Shown piece after piece: positions 45,660 to 58,258 of a stretch of 64,000 bases of DNA. Numbering within the stretch: position 1 is the stretch's first letter; every line of letters begins with the position of its first letter. A program made the translations under genes and the position numbers. Source of the DNA: Ancylostoma caninum (lineage: Eukaryota > Nematoda > Chromadorea > Rhabditida > Ancylostomatidae). The stretch is from positions 186,001 through 250,000 of the forward strand of contig JBAJFG010000314.1 of assembly GCA_037903475.1 (NCBI GenBank). Reading direction: 5' to 3'. Below the pieces are notes generated by a model. The model was given only the letters and a program-made list of their open reading frames with translations, ran no database searches and was not told where the DNA came from.

Positions 45660-47520
45660 CATTATTTTCAGGAAGCTTATCAATGACCATAGATGGTAAA
45701 TGAGTAGACATTCTTTCCTAGTTAGGAGAGAAATGACGTGGCGATGCTGGCAATTAAATCCAGAACCCCAGCGCTTTCCTGGGTAATCACCTTTTTTTTT
45801 GAATACTGCTGAAATGGATGACTTGTAATCCTGAGAACGACCAGGCCCAATGTGCGATGCGCTTTTTCTGCCTCTTAGGCGGAAATTCGAGCTATTTTTT
45901 CGCTACCACACTGGTAATGGAGGTGGGCGCGATGGAGGGGTGGTGATAATTAAACCCGCCCCTCCTTTCTAGTCGTCGAGCGGCCAATTACCTCTGAGAT
46001 TTAACGACGAACAGTAGTGCAGCAGTCAGTCGGTGGCTGGCAGCTGCAAACGGCTCCTTCGCGACGTCCGCGCGGGCGGCGTTGTCCTCGCCGCGTACCC
46101 GGAGCCGCAGCCCGCGGCTTCACGCATTTAACAGTTCGCCTGAATCTCATTAACTCATGACAATTTCGCCGAAGTGCAAGCGTCTAAGTGATTTAGCGGT
46201 TCTGAGTGGCGACCATAGCAGCCGGTGCCGTTCCGCGGGCCTGTGGCTGCCTGTAAGAACCACCAGGCCGCGGGTGTTCATCCTATAGGGCACTCTAAGG
46301 GCAGAGTTAATGCGGCCAATCACCGCTCCTCATCCTCCTCGCCCATCAGTCCATTTTCCTCATTTTCTTTGCCACTTTGTGCAGTTCCTCCTGGACATCT
46401 GTCGATTTCATTTACAGAAACCGCTCGAAACACTTCTTGCTATTTAGTGTTTTACCGCTCTGACGTTTCCATCTCAGCCATGCTGCTGATCGAGCGGCCG
46501 TTAATAAGTCACTTGCCCTTTCGGCAAATAAACCTCTTGCCCTTCATAAAAGTCGTGCGACTAAACGGGTGCAAATACATCCGGGCTAGGATATATTCCG
46601 GATAAGAAAATGGGCTGATGGACAAGTTGTCCTGCTGCTTTTTTTTTCTAGACAAGCCAACGTCACTCATGCTGACATTCATAACTTAAATTCCCTGATT
46701 TGGAAGTTAACACAAAAAATGTCAAAGAAATTCTCCGGAGATTTGAAAATCCTTTTTTGGGATCCATGCCCTTTTGTTTCGTGCACTTTCCTCGACTACA
46801 AATTAGTGTCATGTTTGATCAGCTGACGCCACGCACGGTATATAGTACATGACTACTTAGGTATATGTACTTTACGCCCATATTACTGCTGTGTTCTTCT
46901 ATTTTACTATTTTTACACTCCGTTTCTGCATTTTTTTGGTACGATTTCTTTTATGGCCCTCTACGTCTCCTCGGATAATCCATGTTTACTCCCACTATGG
47001 TCGCAATGTCTCATAAATCTTATGCAGTCCGCACAAACCAGTATTCCGTCTGCATTCATTTCTTCACCGCTTTTTCACAATATAAGGTTTATATTTAATA
47101 CGTATTCGTGGAATTTTTTTTTCGAGAAAATTTTTCTTCTCTGCAATCCTAGGTGCATTCGTTCCTTCGCCAGGACAAGATAATGTTTCAGATGTAGTCG
47201 CTTTCGAATACTTGATCACGAATGAGTCCAGAATTTGGATGTTCAAAGAAAAAAAAAACAAAGCAGTACAACCATGAAGGAAAGTTAAGACAAACTGATA
47301 GGGTTTCTCTCTTCCTTTTTGCTCGTATCCCTCTCCCTCTCATATATTTTAGTTTTTCCATTTGTTTCCTGGAATACAGAGTAACATGAAATTGTGGAAT
47401 GGGTGTGAGATTCCATCGAAACTCGATAGAAAGCGTTTTTTAATCTTTCTAACTTCACAGGACTCCATCCTTTTCCTAAAAAAAAAACAATTGAAAAATT
47501 TTTGAGGAACCCCCTGAACT
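45660..47520. other. no gene assigned; GC-rich patch at 46.0-46.3 kb
   Basis: 46020-46260 is GC-rich and unlike its surroundings; it might be a promoter or a 5' exon, but no frame is convincing. The remainder is AT-rich and stop-dense. Confidence 0.35.
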
Positions 47521-47521
47521 A

Positions 47522-47803
47522 CCTCTGATAACTATGCAGCACGAACGCAGCCCGAACGGCGCAACGGTTCGAGTAGAAACCCTAGCAGCAACGGTTCCCA
47601 GTTGCTGCCATCCTCCCCTCTATTGCTGCCATCTCTCAGCAATTGCTCGATTGCTGCTCAAGTTCTCGTCGCTTTAGCAGCAATAGCTGACGGGTGGCAG
47701 CAATTGAGGAGAGAATGGCAGCAACTGGCAATAGCTGATACTAACGTGTCTACTCGTACCACTACGCCGCTCGGGCTGCGTTCGTGCTGCACAGTTATCA
47801 GGG
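47522..47803. mobile_element. MITE with about 55-bp TIRs
   Basis: Left CTGATAACTATGCAGCACGA continues ACGCAGCCCGAACGGC...GTTCGAGTAGA. The right end is its inverted copy. The interior is built from alternating CAGCAATTG/CAATTGCTG motifs. A half-copy of the arm lies at 62166-62240 inside a hAT-like element. Confidence 0.85.
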
Positions 47804-47809
47804 ATGGAA

Positions 47810-49365
47810 ATTCGTTTTAAATTTCATCCAGGACTTCCTTTACCTAATCTGGGTGGAGAACTAACTTCAATAAGCTTTTAGTGACGTAGCTGAGAGCCTA
47901 GATCCTATATCATGGTTGTTCAATGAACAGACTTGGCTAAATGATATGTATTTACCGCGGTAAGGATTGATTCTGTGCAATGCAATTCTGTGGTTTCCTA
48001 AATGTCACTTTCTTCTTTTTTTTTATTTTAACCCTGAACCAACCATATTTCACAAGTATATTATAAACCTTAACGACTGCTTCGTTTCGCGTTTCTACAA
48101 GCTGGCCACAGGATCCCTCAGAGTCATGTGACCGCTGTACAGCTCTAGTTCCATGGTTTAACGGACTTTCTATTGTAAACTTCACAAATTCCTGATCTCT
48201 GACGTCACCTCAGCTTCTATGCCCAGGTTTTCTTGAGGAGTCTGCAGTAAATGAATTGTGCTCATGCCCTGTTTTTCTGTTTCTATGTAGTTTCACACAT
48301 CCTGTGGTGGGATTCATGAACATCCACGTAAAGATTGTGCCTCTCCCACGTATCCAGGATGGACCAGGTTCTTGGAAGAGAATTGGTGTACTTTACTCTC
48401 CCAAAATCAAATTTCTTCCCTGCGCGGACGAAATTTTTCATCAAGTACCTACAAGGATTTAGCTGGAGAAACTAGTCCACCGTGAGTTCATGGGTAACGT
48501 TTTACTGGGATGTTTGTGAATCCGGCCACTGATCCTCTATAAGCAGAGCATTGATCGCATGGAAATCGAATAAGTTTAATTTACTTAACAAATAACCTGG
48601 GATTCCTCTTGAAATACTGAATATTCCAAGAACAAAAAGCTCTCCAGCACTCGTTTTCTGCAGTTCAAGGCTGTAAATCTCTCGCTTTCCGAACATCCCA
48701 ATTTTGTAGTTATTCGATTTCGAATATTCGAGTGTTGTGTCTGTCTAAAACATTATTTGGTCAACACATTACCTGTGTATTAAGTTCCAATTTCCGGCCT
48801 TCCTGTATTATGTAATACATACGTCCGTTCATCTCTAGCTTGCTTTGACTTTTGACTTCTGCGTGTCCTTCAGTGCTCATTGCTGTTTGCCCTTGGAACT
48901 TTCCGCAGTTCGCATGGCATTTGCAGGCGTGGACTTTTTGAAGTTGCAAATTGAATAATCTGCTATGTGTGCCGCAAACCAGCACGAAAGAAGCAAAAAA
49001 AATTTGTAGCGCGAACATCTGCAGGCCCTTCCGACGATCTCCTGGCTCGCATGGCTCCGACGACGTCGGGACCCGCATCACATTTTGCCTCGTTTTTTCT
49101 TGACCAAAGCACGTGGGAGTGCGCTAGCGCAGGGCAGCCCATCTGAATCTGTCATTCAAGCTTACCTGCCCTCATTAGTGCCCTCGCCGGCTCGATGTCA
49201 GCGCACTCAGTTTTTCGCCGCATCCGTCGCCGTTCCCATTTCCGATACGTTTTCACGCGGCGACGTCATCCGCTTCAACTGAACTTTCTACTTCAGCGAA
49301 CAATTCCACACGTCGGGTTGTGGGCAATTTTCTCCGCCGCGCTCTCATCGTCGCCGCAGCCGCAC
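47810..49365. other. upstream region of the GPCR gene
   Basis: AT-rich to about 48.9 kb, then GC-richer from 49.0 kb toward the first exon (GCCGCATCCGTCGCCGTTCC near 49220). A promoter/5' UTR is plausible there; I see no TATA box or SL acceptor that I would defend. Confidence 0.35.
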
Positions 49366-49369
49366 ACGA

Positions 49370-49444
49370 ATGGAGGAGGCGTCGTCGAATTACACCGCGA
49401 CGTCCGAAGAGGACGAGTTCCTGATGCCGTCCATGATCGACATG
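49370..49444 (+). CDS. neuropeptide-type GPCR, candidate exon 1 (extracellular N-terminus)
   Basis: ATG to a phase-0 donor ATG|GTGGGA, 25 codons: MEEASSNYTATSEEDEFLMP then SMIDM. It is an acidic, hydrophilic N-terminus with one N-glycosylation sequon (NYT, residues 7-9), as expected for the outside segment of a class A receptor. Codon use is GC-rich like exon 3. The frame cannot continue far because TAA follows 13 codons later, so splicing is required. The phase matches exon 2 (starts phase 0) 10.1 kb downstream. The donor is not a strong consensus; ACT|GTGTTC, also phase 0, is the alternative. The link to exon 2 is inference; the composition and phase fit are what can be seen. Confidence 0.5.
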
Positions 49445-50878
49445 GTGGGAACTGTGTTCAGACTATTCTTGATTCTCTAAAACGACGGGCTCAAGCGGGG
49501 TTCGGCACCGATGTCCCGATACTCCGCGGGCCCGTAGCAGTCTCCATGGTGAACTTCGCAATTTGTACCCGGATCGGCCGCGGCAGCAGGGCAGTAGCCG
49601 GCTTGATTGCACTAGCAATTGGTCGGTGCGACCGCTGCCACCAGGGTTCGATGAGTCAGGATATTTAGGTCAATTGCCGCCGTAGTATAAAAAAAAGTAA
49701 TCACTAGTGGGTATAGCTATAGAGTCATTGCTTTGCTCAATCAAATTAATTTATTTTATTTGTTAATTTTTTCAATACACCAAAAAAGCGGTGCACCACA
49801 ATACACCAGTTAATGCGTACTTGTAGGTAGATAAAAAGTAAGTGTACGACGTACCTATGTGGCTAAAAATCTAACCTAGGTAGATAACATTAAAATATGA
49901 GTCTTGATATTCCACCTAATGGCACTGAAGAACGGAGAATTTCATAGAAAATATTTAGTAATTATTAGTAATTATTAGTATAGCAATAACCTCTGGATGA
50001 CGCAGTAACCTCGCCCCCCTCCCCGTATTCCTTGCAAAAGGTGTCGGACTTCCTGCAGCATTGATTGATATTTTTGTCGCTTTGACATCGGCTCCAGGAA
50101 GAAGCCTGATCTGAAACATCTGCAAAACTCTCCACTTCGAGTACTTCCAGAAAATATGTGATATCCTGGTAAACTTTTTCCTGGCGCTGGAAATCCACAA
50201 AAATTCGAGAAAAATCCGAAGTTATGCCCAATTTGAGAGGATTGTACCCCAACTAATCCATAGGTATTGACGTTGAAAATCAGCACACCGCAGCTTTTTC
50301 CCAGATTTTTCAACTTCTGTTGTCTCTTTTTGATTTTTTTAAGGTTGAAATATTGGCAAAACCAGTAGAGGAGCGTTTCAAACGTTACCTTATTTATCAC
50401 TATTTTTTATCACATACGACTCTTTATTTTGATTTTTTAAATTTTAGATTTTGTTTTGAAACATGCGCATTGGGGAGGGAAGAGGGTGTAGGTTCTGTAG
50501 AAAAAGGCATCAGTGTAATAATAAAGAAATTTTTTTGCTTGAGTTCCCTAGGAATATTTGAAGTATCCCTGGAAAATTTCCAGAGAGTGACCGTTTACAA
50601 AACTTCCAGACATGTATTTCCCAGTGGAAATAGAAGTTTAGGAGCGGAATTGAATTTGAAATTTTTTTCCTGAAAATTCAATAACTTTTTGCTCCCTCCA
50701 ACTAACACAATATTGCTTCGATCAGAATCAAACTTATTCCCAGAACATATTTCTCTCTCCATTGCTTATGGAACGATATTTCGGCAAATATGTAAGCTAT
50801 GATTGAGAAAAAAATCCCTTAGCCATATTCAGACGCTGTGAAAGTTCACGGTGCTGGAGTCATTTATCAAACCCAGGC

Positions 50879-50992
50879 GCCGCATGGATCATTGAGATTA
50901 GTCGGGGTAAGCTTGTTAACACACTAAAATTTACTCACCGTTAACGCGGGCGTCAAAAATTTACCCACAGTGACGAATTCATACGCGGATGC
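50879..50992. repeat. palindromic GATTA/GGTAA repeat module
   Basis: Starts GCATGGATCATTGAGATTAG with a GGGGTAAGCTTGTTAAC block and ends CATACGCGGATGC. It is a single module of the family that forms the composite repeats at 44.5 and 51.7 kb. Confidence 0.65.
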
Positions 50993-51699
50993 GTTACCCC
51001 AGCGGAGTTTTCGTCCAAGAAGTTCGTGAGAAGACTTACAAATAAATTTATTTCTATATTTATTTATTCCTATATCGTGATAAGTCAAAGTGTAACCCTT
51101 CACAAGGTAGATGAACTAGGAAAAATCTTCCTGTCCCATTAAGAAATTGACGAATCAAATATAAATCGGTATAGCAGGCTCCGCTTAGGTTCATTTTTTC
51201 CGTGACGCAATAGTTTCAAAAAAGGTCGTAAAGCTGATACAAATCTGTCGCAGAGCAAGAAACCACCCATTATTCATTTTGGCCACGATTGTAGTTTCCA
51301 TAGAAACCCGAATCAGAATGGAAGATATAAATCTTCAAAAAACTAGCGTAAAAAGGCTCTCGTATTTGTCTGTGGTTTTTGCGGACGCTCAAAATGGCTT
51401 GCCTAGAAAGCTGCCAGAATAGATTTGAACATGAGAATAAAACCTTAACATGAATAAGGACACCCATCAGGATCTTTTTGATAAGTGACCCTAGCTATAG
51501 TCTCGTATGGATTCTACTATCATCACAAAAATGCAGCCAATTTTAAACATTTATCCATTTATTAGTAAGTAACTGGCTGGAAAACTGTAAATAAAAAACG
51601 AAAGCAAACAGAACATGAATAATAAGTGGAAAAAAGAAAGAAAACCCGGTATTTGGAAAAAAGGGATATTCGGAAATTTTTTTGTGTGTCCGAATCAGT

Positions 51700-52222
51700 G
51701 CCTGGATGCATCGCTTACATTACACTGGGTGAATGTGTTGACGCCGGAGTTGACCATGGGTAAATTCGTCTGGTGTTAACACGCACGTTCACCCTGGTTA
51801 ATCACAATGACTTATGCAGCCACGGGTTAAAAGGTCAAGTATTCTGGGTAAGTGACGTTGGGTCGCTTTCGAGCAGATGCCGGCAGGGGTTCAACCTCGA
51901 CAACAAATACTTCAGGGCTGAGATTCATAAAGCGTTACCAGGCAAGCCAAGGATGATTAGTATGAATGGTTATCCTACAGACTACGTAGTGTCAGGAGAC
52001 GCAGGACGAGAAAGATGGTTTGCTAACCTAGTTTCGCTTGGTTTCTTTGATGAATCCCAGCCCTATTCCCTAGAATTTTCTATTACCCACGATGGTAAAA
52101 CTTGAGGCCGCATCCATCATTGAAATTACCCGGGGTTAACGTGTTTGCAATTCCCACATGTACTCATCATTGCCATGGTTGTCCACAAGTTCACCCTGGT
52201 GATCTCAATTATGCATCCGGGC
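51700..52222. repeat. composite repeat, larger copy
   Basis: Modules at 51700-51826 and 52108-52222 flank a 280-bp core beginning GTAAGTGACGTTGGGTCGCT. The core shares its start with 44.68 kb and its middle with 38.53 kb. A 110-codon reading across it follows from the repeat and has no ATG start. Confidence 0.75.
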
Positions 52223-52767
52223 CGTGAATGCTCCAGGTTCCTTCTCTCCTGAGAAGTGTATTGGATATCCGATGTTTAGCTCTTTAGTATCCGCTTCCAG
52301 CTAGGCCCAGGCAGACGGATCAGCAATTTCACCCCGATTCTCAAATAGAACATCGAAAAAAAAACTTGCACTAGGAAGCAATCATCCCTAAGCGACAACG
52401 ATTTTTTGTGCTTTGCTGCGTGTTCTTCAAATCACGCCGGCAAAAAGCAAGAGCAATTGTGAAGAGGTTGAAAAACCGTCTTGGAAGGAACCGCTGTTGC
52501 AGTTGGGAAACGCTTTCCTGCTTTTTTCTGAAAGCAGCGAGTGCATTGCAGCTTTTCCCATGCATTCCAGCTCGGAATCTCTGCGGAAACTGACACCGCC
52601 CGAGGTGCAGTGCAATGTTTTGCTGAGCGAGGGACTAAAAGGCATGAAATTTTCGCGAAATTCCTGTGAACAGCCGCCACAACAAGCCGCTCGGGAGCAG
52701 TTTTTAATTGGAGACATGGCTTTGTGCTCGTTGCGAGCTTCACGTCACCTCCCGCTTCACCATTGAA

Positions 52768-52841
52768 CACCTCGAACACCTTGCCAGGCTTGCTCCTCGC
52801 CGGGGAACTCCATCTACGGGCCTGGCAAGGTGTTCAAGGTG
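52768..52841. repeat. GC-rich hairpin
   Basis: CACCTCGAACACCTTGCCAG(GC) pairs with (GC)CTGGCAAGGTGTTCAAGGTG across a 29-nt loop. It lies in a GC-rich block (52.7-53.2 kb) within the GPCR intron. It could fold as RNA or be a small foldback. Confidence 0.75.
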
Positions 52842-53638
52842 CTCGATGATCTGGCGAACACTGTCACGCGTGTGTGGCGAAAACAATCGGCGATCGGCGT
52901 CGCGTCCTCTCCGCGGATATTGTATGAAGTGAGATATTTTCGTCGCTTCGGGCGTCATATTAATTGAGGTAGCGACGACGAGGAGCGAAATGAGCGTGTC
53001 GTCGTGCATAATCCGCACCTAATCTACGACGAATAGCGCTACACAGAGAATCTAAGCGACTCGCGGTCCTCGGGGAGCGTCGTCGGACCCGTCGCCGTCC
53101 CAGACAGTTCGAATGCCAGAGAATCCCCGGACGAGAAGAGCATCCTTGCTTAGGGATTCTTTTTGAACAAGACCTACTCGTGCAGGCAAAGTGCATTTCA
53201 CTCACTTATTCTGCCCCTGTACTTTGAAAATCCATGGAAAGGCGACTTTTCCAGATATACTTAACATGAGCCTTTCAAACAAGGGATCTCTATTAATGTT
53301 GGTTTTTCTTTTCCACTAAACCTAACTCAGAAATTTAAAGGGAAATGTTTTGAGTGATTAGAAACAGACTCGACTTCACAATGCCGGACAGCTATGCGAA
53401 CGGAAGTCCTAAAATGACAATCACTGTGACATGCAAAGAGCTAAGTGCGCAAATCCCTTTGAGCATTGAATTTCCGCCAATAAGAGTTGCAGGGGCAGTA
53501 GGGGCTCAAGCATCTCGAGCTAGAGTCATGCCTTTCGCTTTAGTAGTGGAGTTCTTAACACATTGAAAATTAATATACAAATTATTGTTTGCATTAGAAT
53601 ATCTACAGCAGCGTCAATCGTTACTGCACACCTCAAAC

Positions 53639-53873
53639 GGGACCGCGCCGCGCCACCCGCGCAGAGCGGCGGAGCAGCTGGACGCTGTGCCTGCTGGGCG
53701 TTGCTGGATTGCCGCTTTTGCAAACAACAGTGTAAATGTGAAAGTGTAAGTATAGTTGTATAAAAAATGATCACTCAAAAATATTAGACGTGTAAACTAT
53801 ATTCAAATCGACAATCGCGACAACCACAGCGCCCAGGTGGTCTGCTGCGTCTCGCGGATGGAGCGGCGCGGCT
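53639..53873. mobile_element. MITE related to the 42.9-kb element
   Basis: The left arm ACCGCGCCGCGCCACCCGCG and the inverted right arm (CGCGGATGGAGCGGCGCGGC) pair imperfectly. The inner part (GGCGCTGTGGTTGTCG) is shared with the 42861-43084 element. Confidence 0.7.
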
Positions 53874-54640
53874 TTATTTTCTGCAGTGCAGCAGCAATTG
53901 AACAGCAAAGTAACGGCTGATATCCTGCACCAGAGTCCGAGAATACAATATTGAAAGGTAAAGTTTGTGAATAAAATAATGAAATGCACGCCTCTGTTAC
54001 CTCTGCACTACTTTATATGCTTGAGTATTCGAATGATTGTTTGGTTGGGTTATTATTCGTGTCGAAGTGTTGGCAAGAAAGCATATGACCAAAGTTCCAC
54101 AAGCTTATTTTCCGACTCCAATACAACGAAATTGGTTTTTGGATATCACTTGCACTTTCTATGCAAAACCATTTTGTTTATTACTGCAGAATTAGTTTAC
54201 CACTTTGTGATGCATTTGAGTTTAACCTTTGTTTGCTTCGCGTTACGCTTAGTACAAAGCAAGATGTGAGAAATGAAATACTTTATCCCTTATACATACA
54301 TAGAGATGAGCTGAGAAACGACACCATACGAAAGCTAAAAGTGAACCTAACCCTCTGATTCCATAAAATCTGCAAAATTTCCTCCTGGAACTCCGATGAT
54401 AATTTCGACGAGGTTTCACAGTTTTTTTTAATATTTAACCTAAATCCTTGCTGCCAAATGTAGTGAGCCAATCAAGGGTGGAGGGACTGGTCATAGACGA
54501 ATGTCACGCCCTATCTCTCCAAACTGTGCTCTAGACTTCCGCATCGACAACAGTGCGGGTGTAGAATAGACATCTAATCCAGGAAGCCTCATCATCATGC
54601 GCTTTCCTGGATTAGTGTTTTATTGGTGTTTGTGTAAGGT

Positions 54641-54769
54641 ATGGAATCATCAGAAGAACGATTACTAAACAAAGATCAAGCTGAGAAAGCAGTGGTAGAA
54701 TTCAAGGAAGTTTCCGGAAAGTTTCAACGTTCCCATTACTCCGGACTAGTGGATGAGTTCCCCGAATAA
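54641..54769 (+). CDS. hypothetical 42-aa microORF
   Basis: ATG to TAA: MESSEERLLNKDQAEKAVVE then FKEVSGKFQRSHYSGLVDEF and PE. The composition is typical of a charged soluble protein and unlike surrounding random readings. It lies inside the first GPCR intron on the same strand. It is preceded by TTGTGTAAG rather than a good acceptor. It may be a nested gene, a remnant exon, or chance. Confidence 0.25.
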   Translation: MESSEERLLNKDQAEKAVVEFKEVSGKFQRSHYSGLVDEFPE

Positions 54770-55077
54770 ACATTGCTGATTCTCGCCGCTCTCAGTGCTT
54801 AATTTATTCGCTGTTGTGATCAGATGCTCAGATAAAATCCGCCCCTTTTTTCCGGAAAACTCGTCCACTCTGGATTCTGGAATAGGTTTCTGTGCATGGG
54901 TGCTGCATCTGTGAATAACTAGGATATTTATTCTACAAGCCTTTTCTTCTCGCTCATTTTATTCTTTTCGGTGTTGAGCGTGAGCCATGCTTACGGTAAC
55001 CCGAGAGCACCCACAGTTTTATAGGTGTCACCAGCGACATCCACAGAAACGAACAAATTGATTCAGTTTCTTCTGCA

Positions 55078-55840
55078 CAGGGTGGTGCACAATTACTGTC
55101 CCACAATAAAAAAAAAACAGTCAGAAATCGTACGAAAACACATTCTCCAACGATCTCTTCAGGGGTAAATCCCTACCATTTAACGAGGGAAATAGCACTA
55201 TGTAGTTTCACTCCATAATTCTCCCATTGGCGTAGATCACTGTCTCGCTGCATCCGCATCCGGATTTTGTCGCTATTTTCGCTGGTAGGGCCAATTTTTC
55301 TTATTTTCGTGGAATTGAACGTAAAAATCCTTAAGATCGTGTACAAGGACATGCCGAACAACGTGATCCTTTCACCGGCAACAATTACAGAAACGGCCAC
55401 TGGGTTCTTCGGCTGGATGTGCGCGTGCCCATAAAAACGAGAAATTTCTCATGAATGGGGTCTTGTCTACGTGCCTATCCTCACTCTTGCCTCCGCGCGG
55501 TCGACAATTTATCCTGAGAAGAACGGTTTCGAATAATCTCTTTGTGCTATGCTGGAAGAGAAGGCTTGTCTGAAAGAATGCCAACATTCAAACTTTGGCG
55601 ATTCCACTAGAGAAAGCTGGGAGTCTCGTAAGGTCACAAATAGCCCACTGGGATGAAATATCTCAAGAGTCTGAGCGCTGTGATCCGCTCCAAAGGTGAA
55701 GATATCGAGTGAAACCAACGTTTTTTTTTATTTCATTATACGATAGTAAACATTTCCTGGTGAGTTCGACCGCAAATGCGCTATTATACTTTTTCTGTGC
55801 CTTTTTTTAAAAGTTGGGACAGTAATTATGCGCCACCCTG
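55078..55840. mobile_element. 763-bp TIR element
   Basis: The left end CAGGGTGGTGCACAATTACT(GTCCCA) and the inverted right end CAGGGTGGCGCATAATTACT(GTCCCA) differ at two of 26 positions. The terminal CAGGGTG and a right-hand TA fit the Tc1/mariner superfamily; the left flank is CA, so the target duplication is eroded or absent. No intact transposase is visible. Confidence 0.8.
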
Positions 55841-56577
55841 TAAATTTCCAATTTTTCCCTCTTATATAACATAGAGATGCAGCAATCTACTTCTCAAAGG
55901 TAATAGGTAGTGGCCGTTCAATGGCCATGACGTTTGTGTTGGAAAATCGGAAGAGAAAAGGTTGAAAAACTTAATGAGGTCGGTCGAGAGAAAAAGAAAA
56001 TTGTCACTTCCGAGAAATAGATTTCCTTCCCTCACTATATCTCTGCCCTTCCGAAACTATTTATTGACGTCAGCCTGCAATAACAGAATAGAAGACTCAC
56101 TGAGATCAAAACCTATTAAATTTTTAGCAACGTCTTCTTGATTAAATGGAAATAGTTGTTGATGCGAAACAAAAATTCTGCTCCTTCCTATAAAAAGAGA
56201 GCAAGAAGACGCTGTAGGACAAGTTTTAATTGTGTGGAGAGTTTGATTGCAGGAAGAGGCTCATCTTTTCGAAAAACTCATGGCCAAGCAAAATTTTAAC
56301 CCGTAAAATGTATTGCCAAGCACGTTTTCTCGCCATTTGTATCGTCACCGAACTTCAAAGTGAAACCTGTGATGGAAACGATCGGAACTCACACCGTGGC
56401 TGCATGAAAATCAGAGTTTGACATTGCTAATTTACATTAAAACTCGCCTATGCGAAACAATCCAGCATATAAATTGGCCTGATGAATGACTTGACAATGG
56501 CCTAACTCTCGAAATAAATTCCATTCGTTGACCGCTTTTCTTTTTGTAGAAACCATCTCTACCAATCCACAGGAAAA

Positions 56578-56769
56578 ATGCCAGATATCGTTCAGAAAAG
56601 TTTAAATCACTTCTTCCAAGAGAAAATACCCGACTTTCAACATAACGTTGCTAACGCCTTCCACCACTTCATAGCTATTGGCTCCGGAGGTTTTTTAGCT
56701 GCTGGTACGAGGTACGAGCAAACTACCATTAGAAAGAGGACTGTGACGATTTTATTATATGGGTCTTAG
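56578..56769 (+). CDS. hypothetical 63-aa small gene or first exon
   Basis: ATG at 56578 lies 29 nt after TTTTCTTTTTGTAG, a good acceptor (cis or trans-splice). The reading is MPDIVQKSLNHFFQEKIPDF then QHNVANAFHHFIAIGSGGFL and AAGTRYEQTTIRKRTVTILL, then YGS stop. Residues 31-43 are mildly hydrophobic and Gly/Ala-rich, resembling a short membrane or mitochondrial segment. A possible donor (GCTG|GTACGAG) would cut it after residue 42. I cannot name the family. It is nested in the first GPCR intron, same strand. It could be a functional small gene or a decayed duplicate. Confidence 0.42.
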   Translation: MPDIVQKSLNHFFQEKIPDFQHNVANAFHHFIAIGSGGFLAAGTRYEQTTIRKRTVTILLYGS

Positions 56770-57472
56770 TGCGAGGTTTACGCATATACATGCAATTAAA
56801 AAGGTCTTCATTCGAAAGTGAGCACTTCACATACTCTACGAAATAATATTCCTTCTGCTGGAAGTTCCACCGACATCATTAAAAGCCATATAATTTAAGC
56901 TACTCAGGAAGTAAATGGAACGCCCGTTCAGTCATACTTCATTCCCTTTCATGGTATTGGCTTATGGGGGAGAATATTACAGCCACAACGTGTTCCAAGT
57001 TCTGCTTTTCATCATATTCACTTAAGAGGAGTGTTTCCACAAAAATCGGAGGTGAAGCGAAATCTAATTTGAGAAATGGACCACAAGGAAATCCACGTGT
57101 CCATCCATCCAATCCATTTCTGTAACCTCAAGAATATTGTCCTATCCCACAAAAATCCTGCTGTAACTGCACCATAACAAAGAATTTTTCAGGGTTGAAT
57201 AGCAGAATTTCAGGGCAAAACCCATAAAGGTCACAAGTCCCGTGCATTATGTACTAAAGTGATTTTGTGCCCGTGCATTACTATATTGATGACGTCGTGC
57301 CAGGGGGCCCTTTGTTTGTGAGCTTCTCCCACGCACTTTTCGCACTTCAGCGACTCTCGCCCGAGTCCACAGGAGTCGTTTCTGCGCGTTCATTTGAGGG
57401 GATCAAAATTTTCCTAAACAAATGCCGCCCAATCCAGATGGTCGGCTCAAATATTCGCGCGTTCAAGTCGCG

Positions 57473-57501
57473 AGCTTCGACGAAAATTCTTCGTCGAAGC
57501 T
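57473..57501. repeat. perfect 12-bp inverted repeat
   Basis: AGCTTCGACGAA, 5-nt loop, TTCGTCGAAGCT. It sits inside a 132-codon reading from a GTG (57267-57665) that I do not accept as a gene. Confidence 0.7.
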
Positions 57502-58258
57502 GGCATCTTTTGGGATTTTGGTCCGAGTCCTACGTGGAGAGCACCTTTGATACCTACGTGAACTCTCACGCATACCTATGTACATTGCTGAATTGGTTGG
57601 AAAGCGAAAACCTGACTCAATCCTTGAACACGTTTTTTTTTTTGAAAAGTAAAGCGAAATGCTAACTGCAGAGCTATCTTACAATATACAATATTTTATC
57701 AACTGTAACCCAAACAAGGCTTCTTCATCATTGCGGAAAAGTCCATGAAGAATAATGACGATTTCCAAAACGAGGTTCTATGAGTCAACCTCTGCATTGA
57801 GTGCAGACACAAAAATCAGACTTTCTGGTTGGAAATACACTCAGTACTACATAGTTACCACTACATATGGTTAGGACTGAACAACGCATTAGATGATGAA
57901 CAATGCATATTTAGAAAACTTGGATGCTTTAAGAAGGTAGAGCAAAACACTTCTTCGGAATTGAAGAGAAGGAATTTGAAGCGTTCTCAGCGTGAATACT
58001 GGAGTTTTTTTGGATCGCGTTCTGAGTCAACAATTAAATAACTAAATTGAACGGTTCCTAATTGGCTCTAGATGTATAGATCGTGATCTTCGTTAGTTGG
58101 CATAGTTAGCATAGTTAGTTTGCATTGGCATAGGAACGTAATTACTATCGCGCACACTCCCTTATAGCAAAGAACAGCCTCAGGGCTGGTAAGCTGCTTT
58201 GTTTCCTCCACTCTCGTCGTCCCGGAAGAATAGCAGTGTTGCAAAACGGGATCCCATG

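Noticed and set aside
49195..49668. 157-codon reading overlapping GPCR exon 1
   Set aside because: Arg/His-rich composition typical of an off-frame reading of GC-rich coding DNA; the other frame gives the acidic N-terminus and splices in phase.
57267..57665. 132-codon reading from GTG
   Set aside because: No ATG at the start, no splice signals, contains a perfect hairpin, and no recognised motif.
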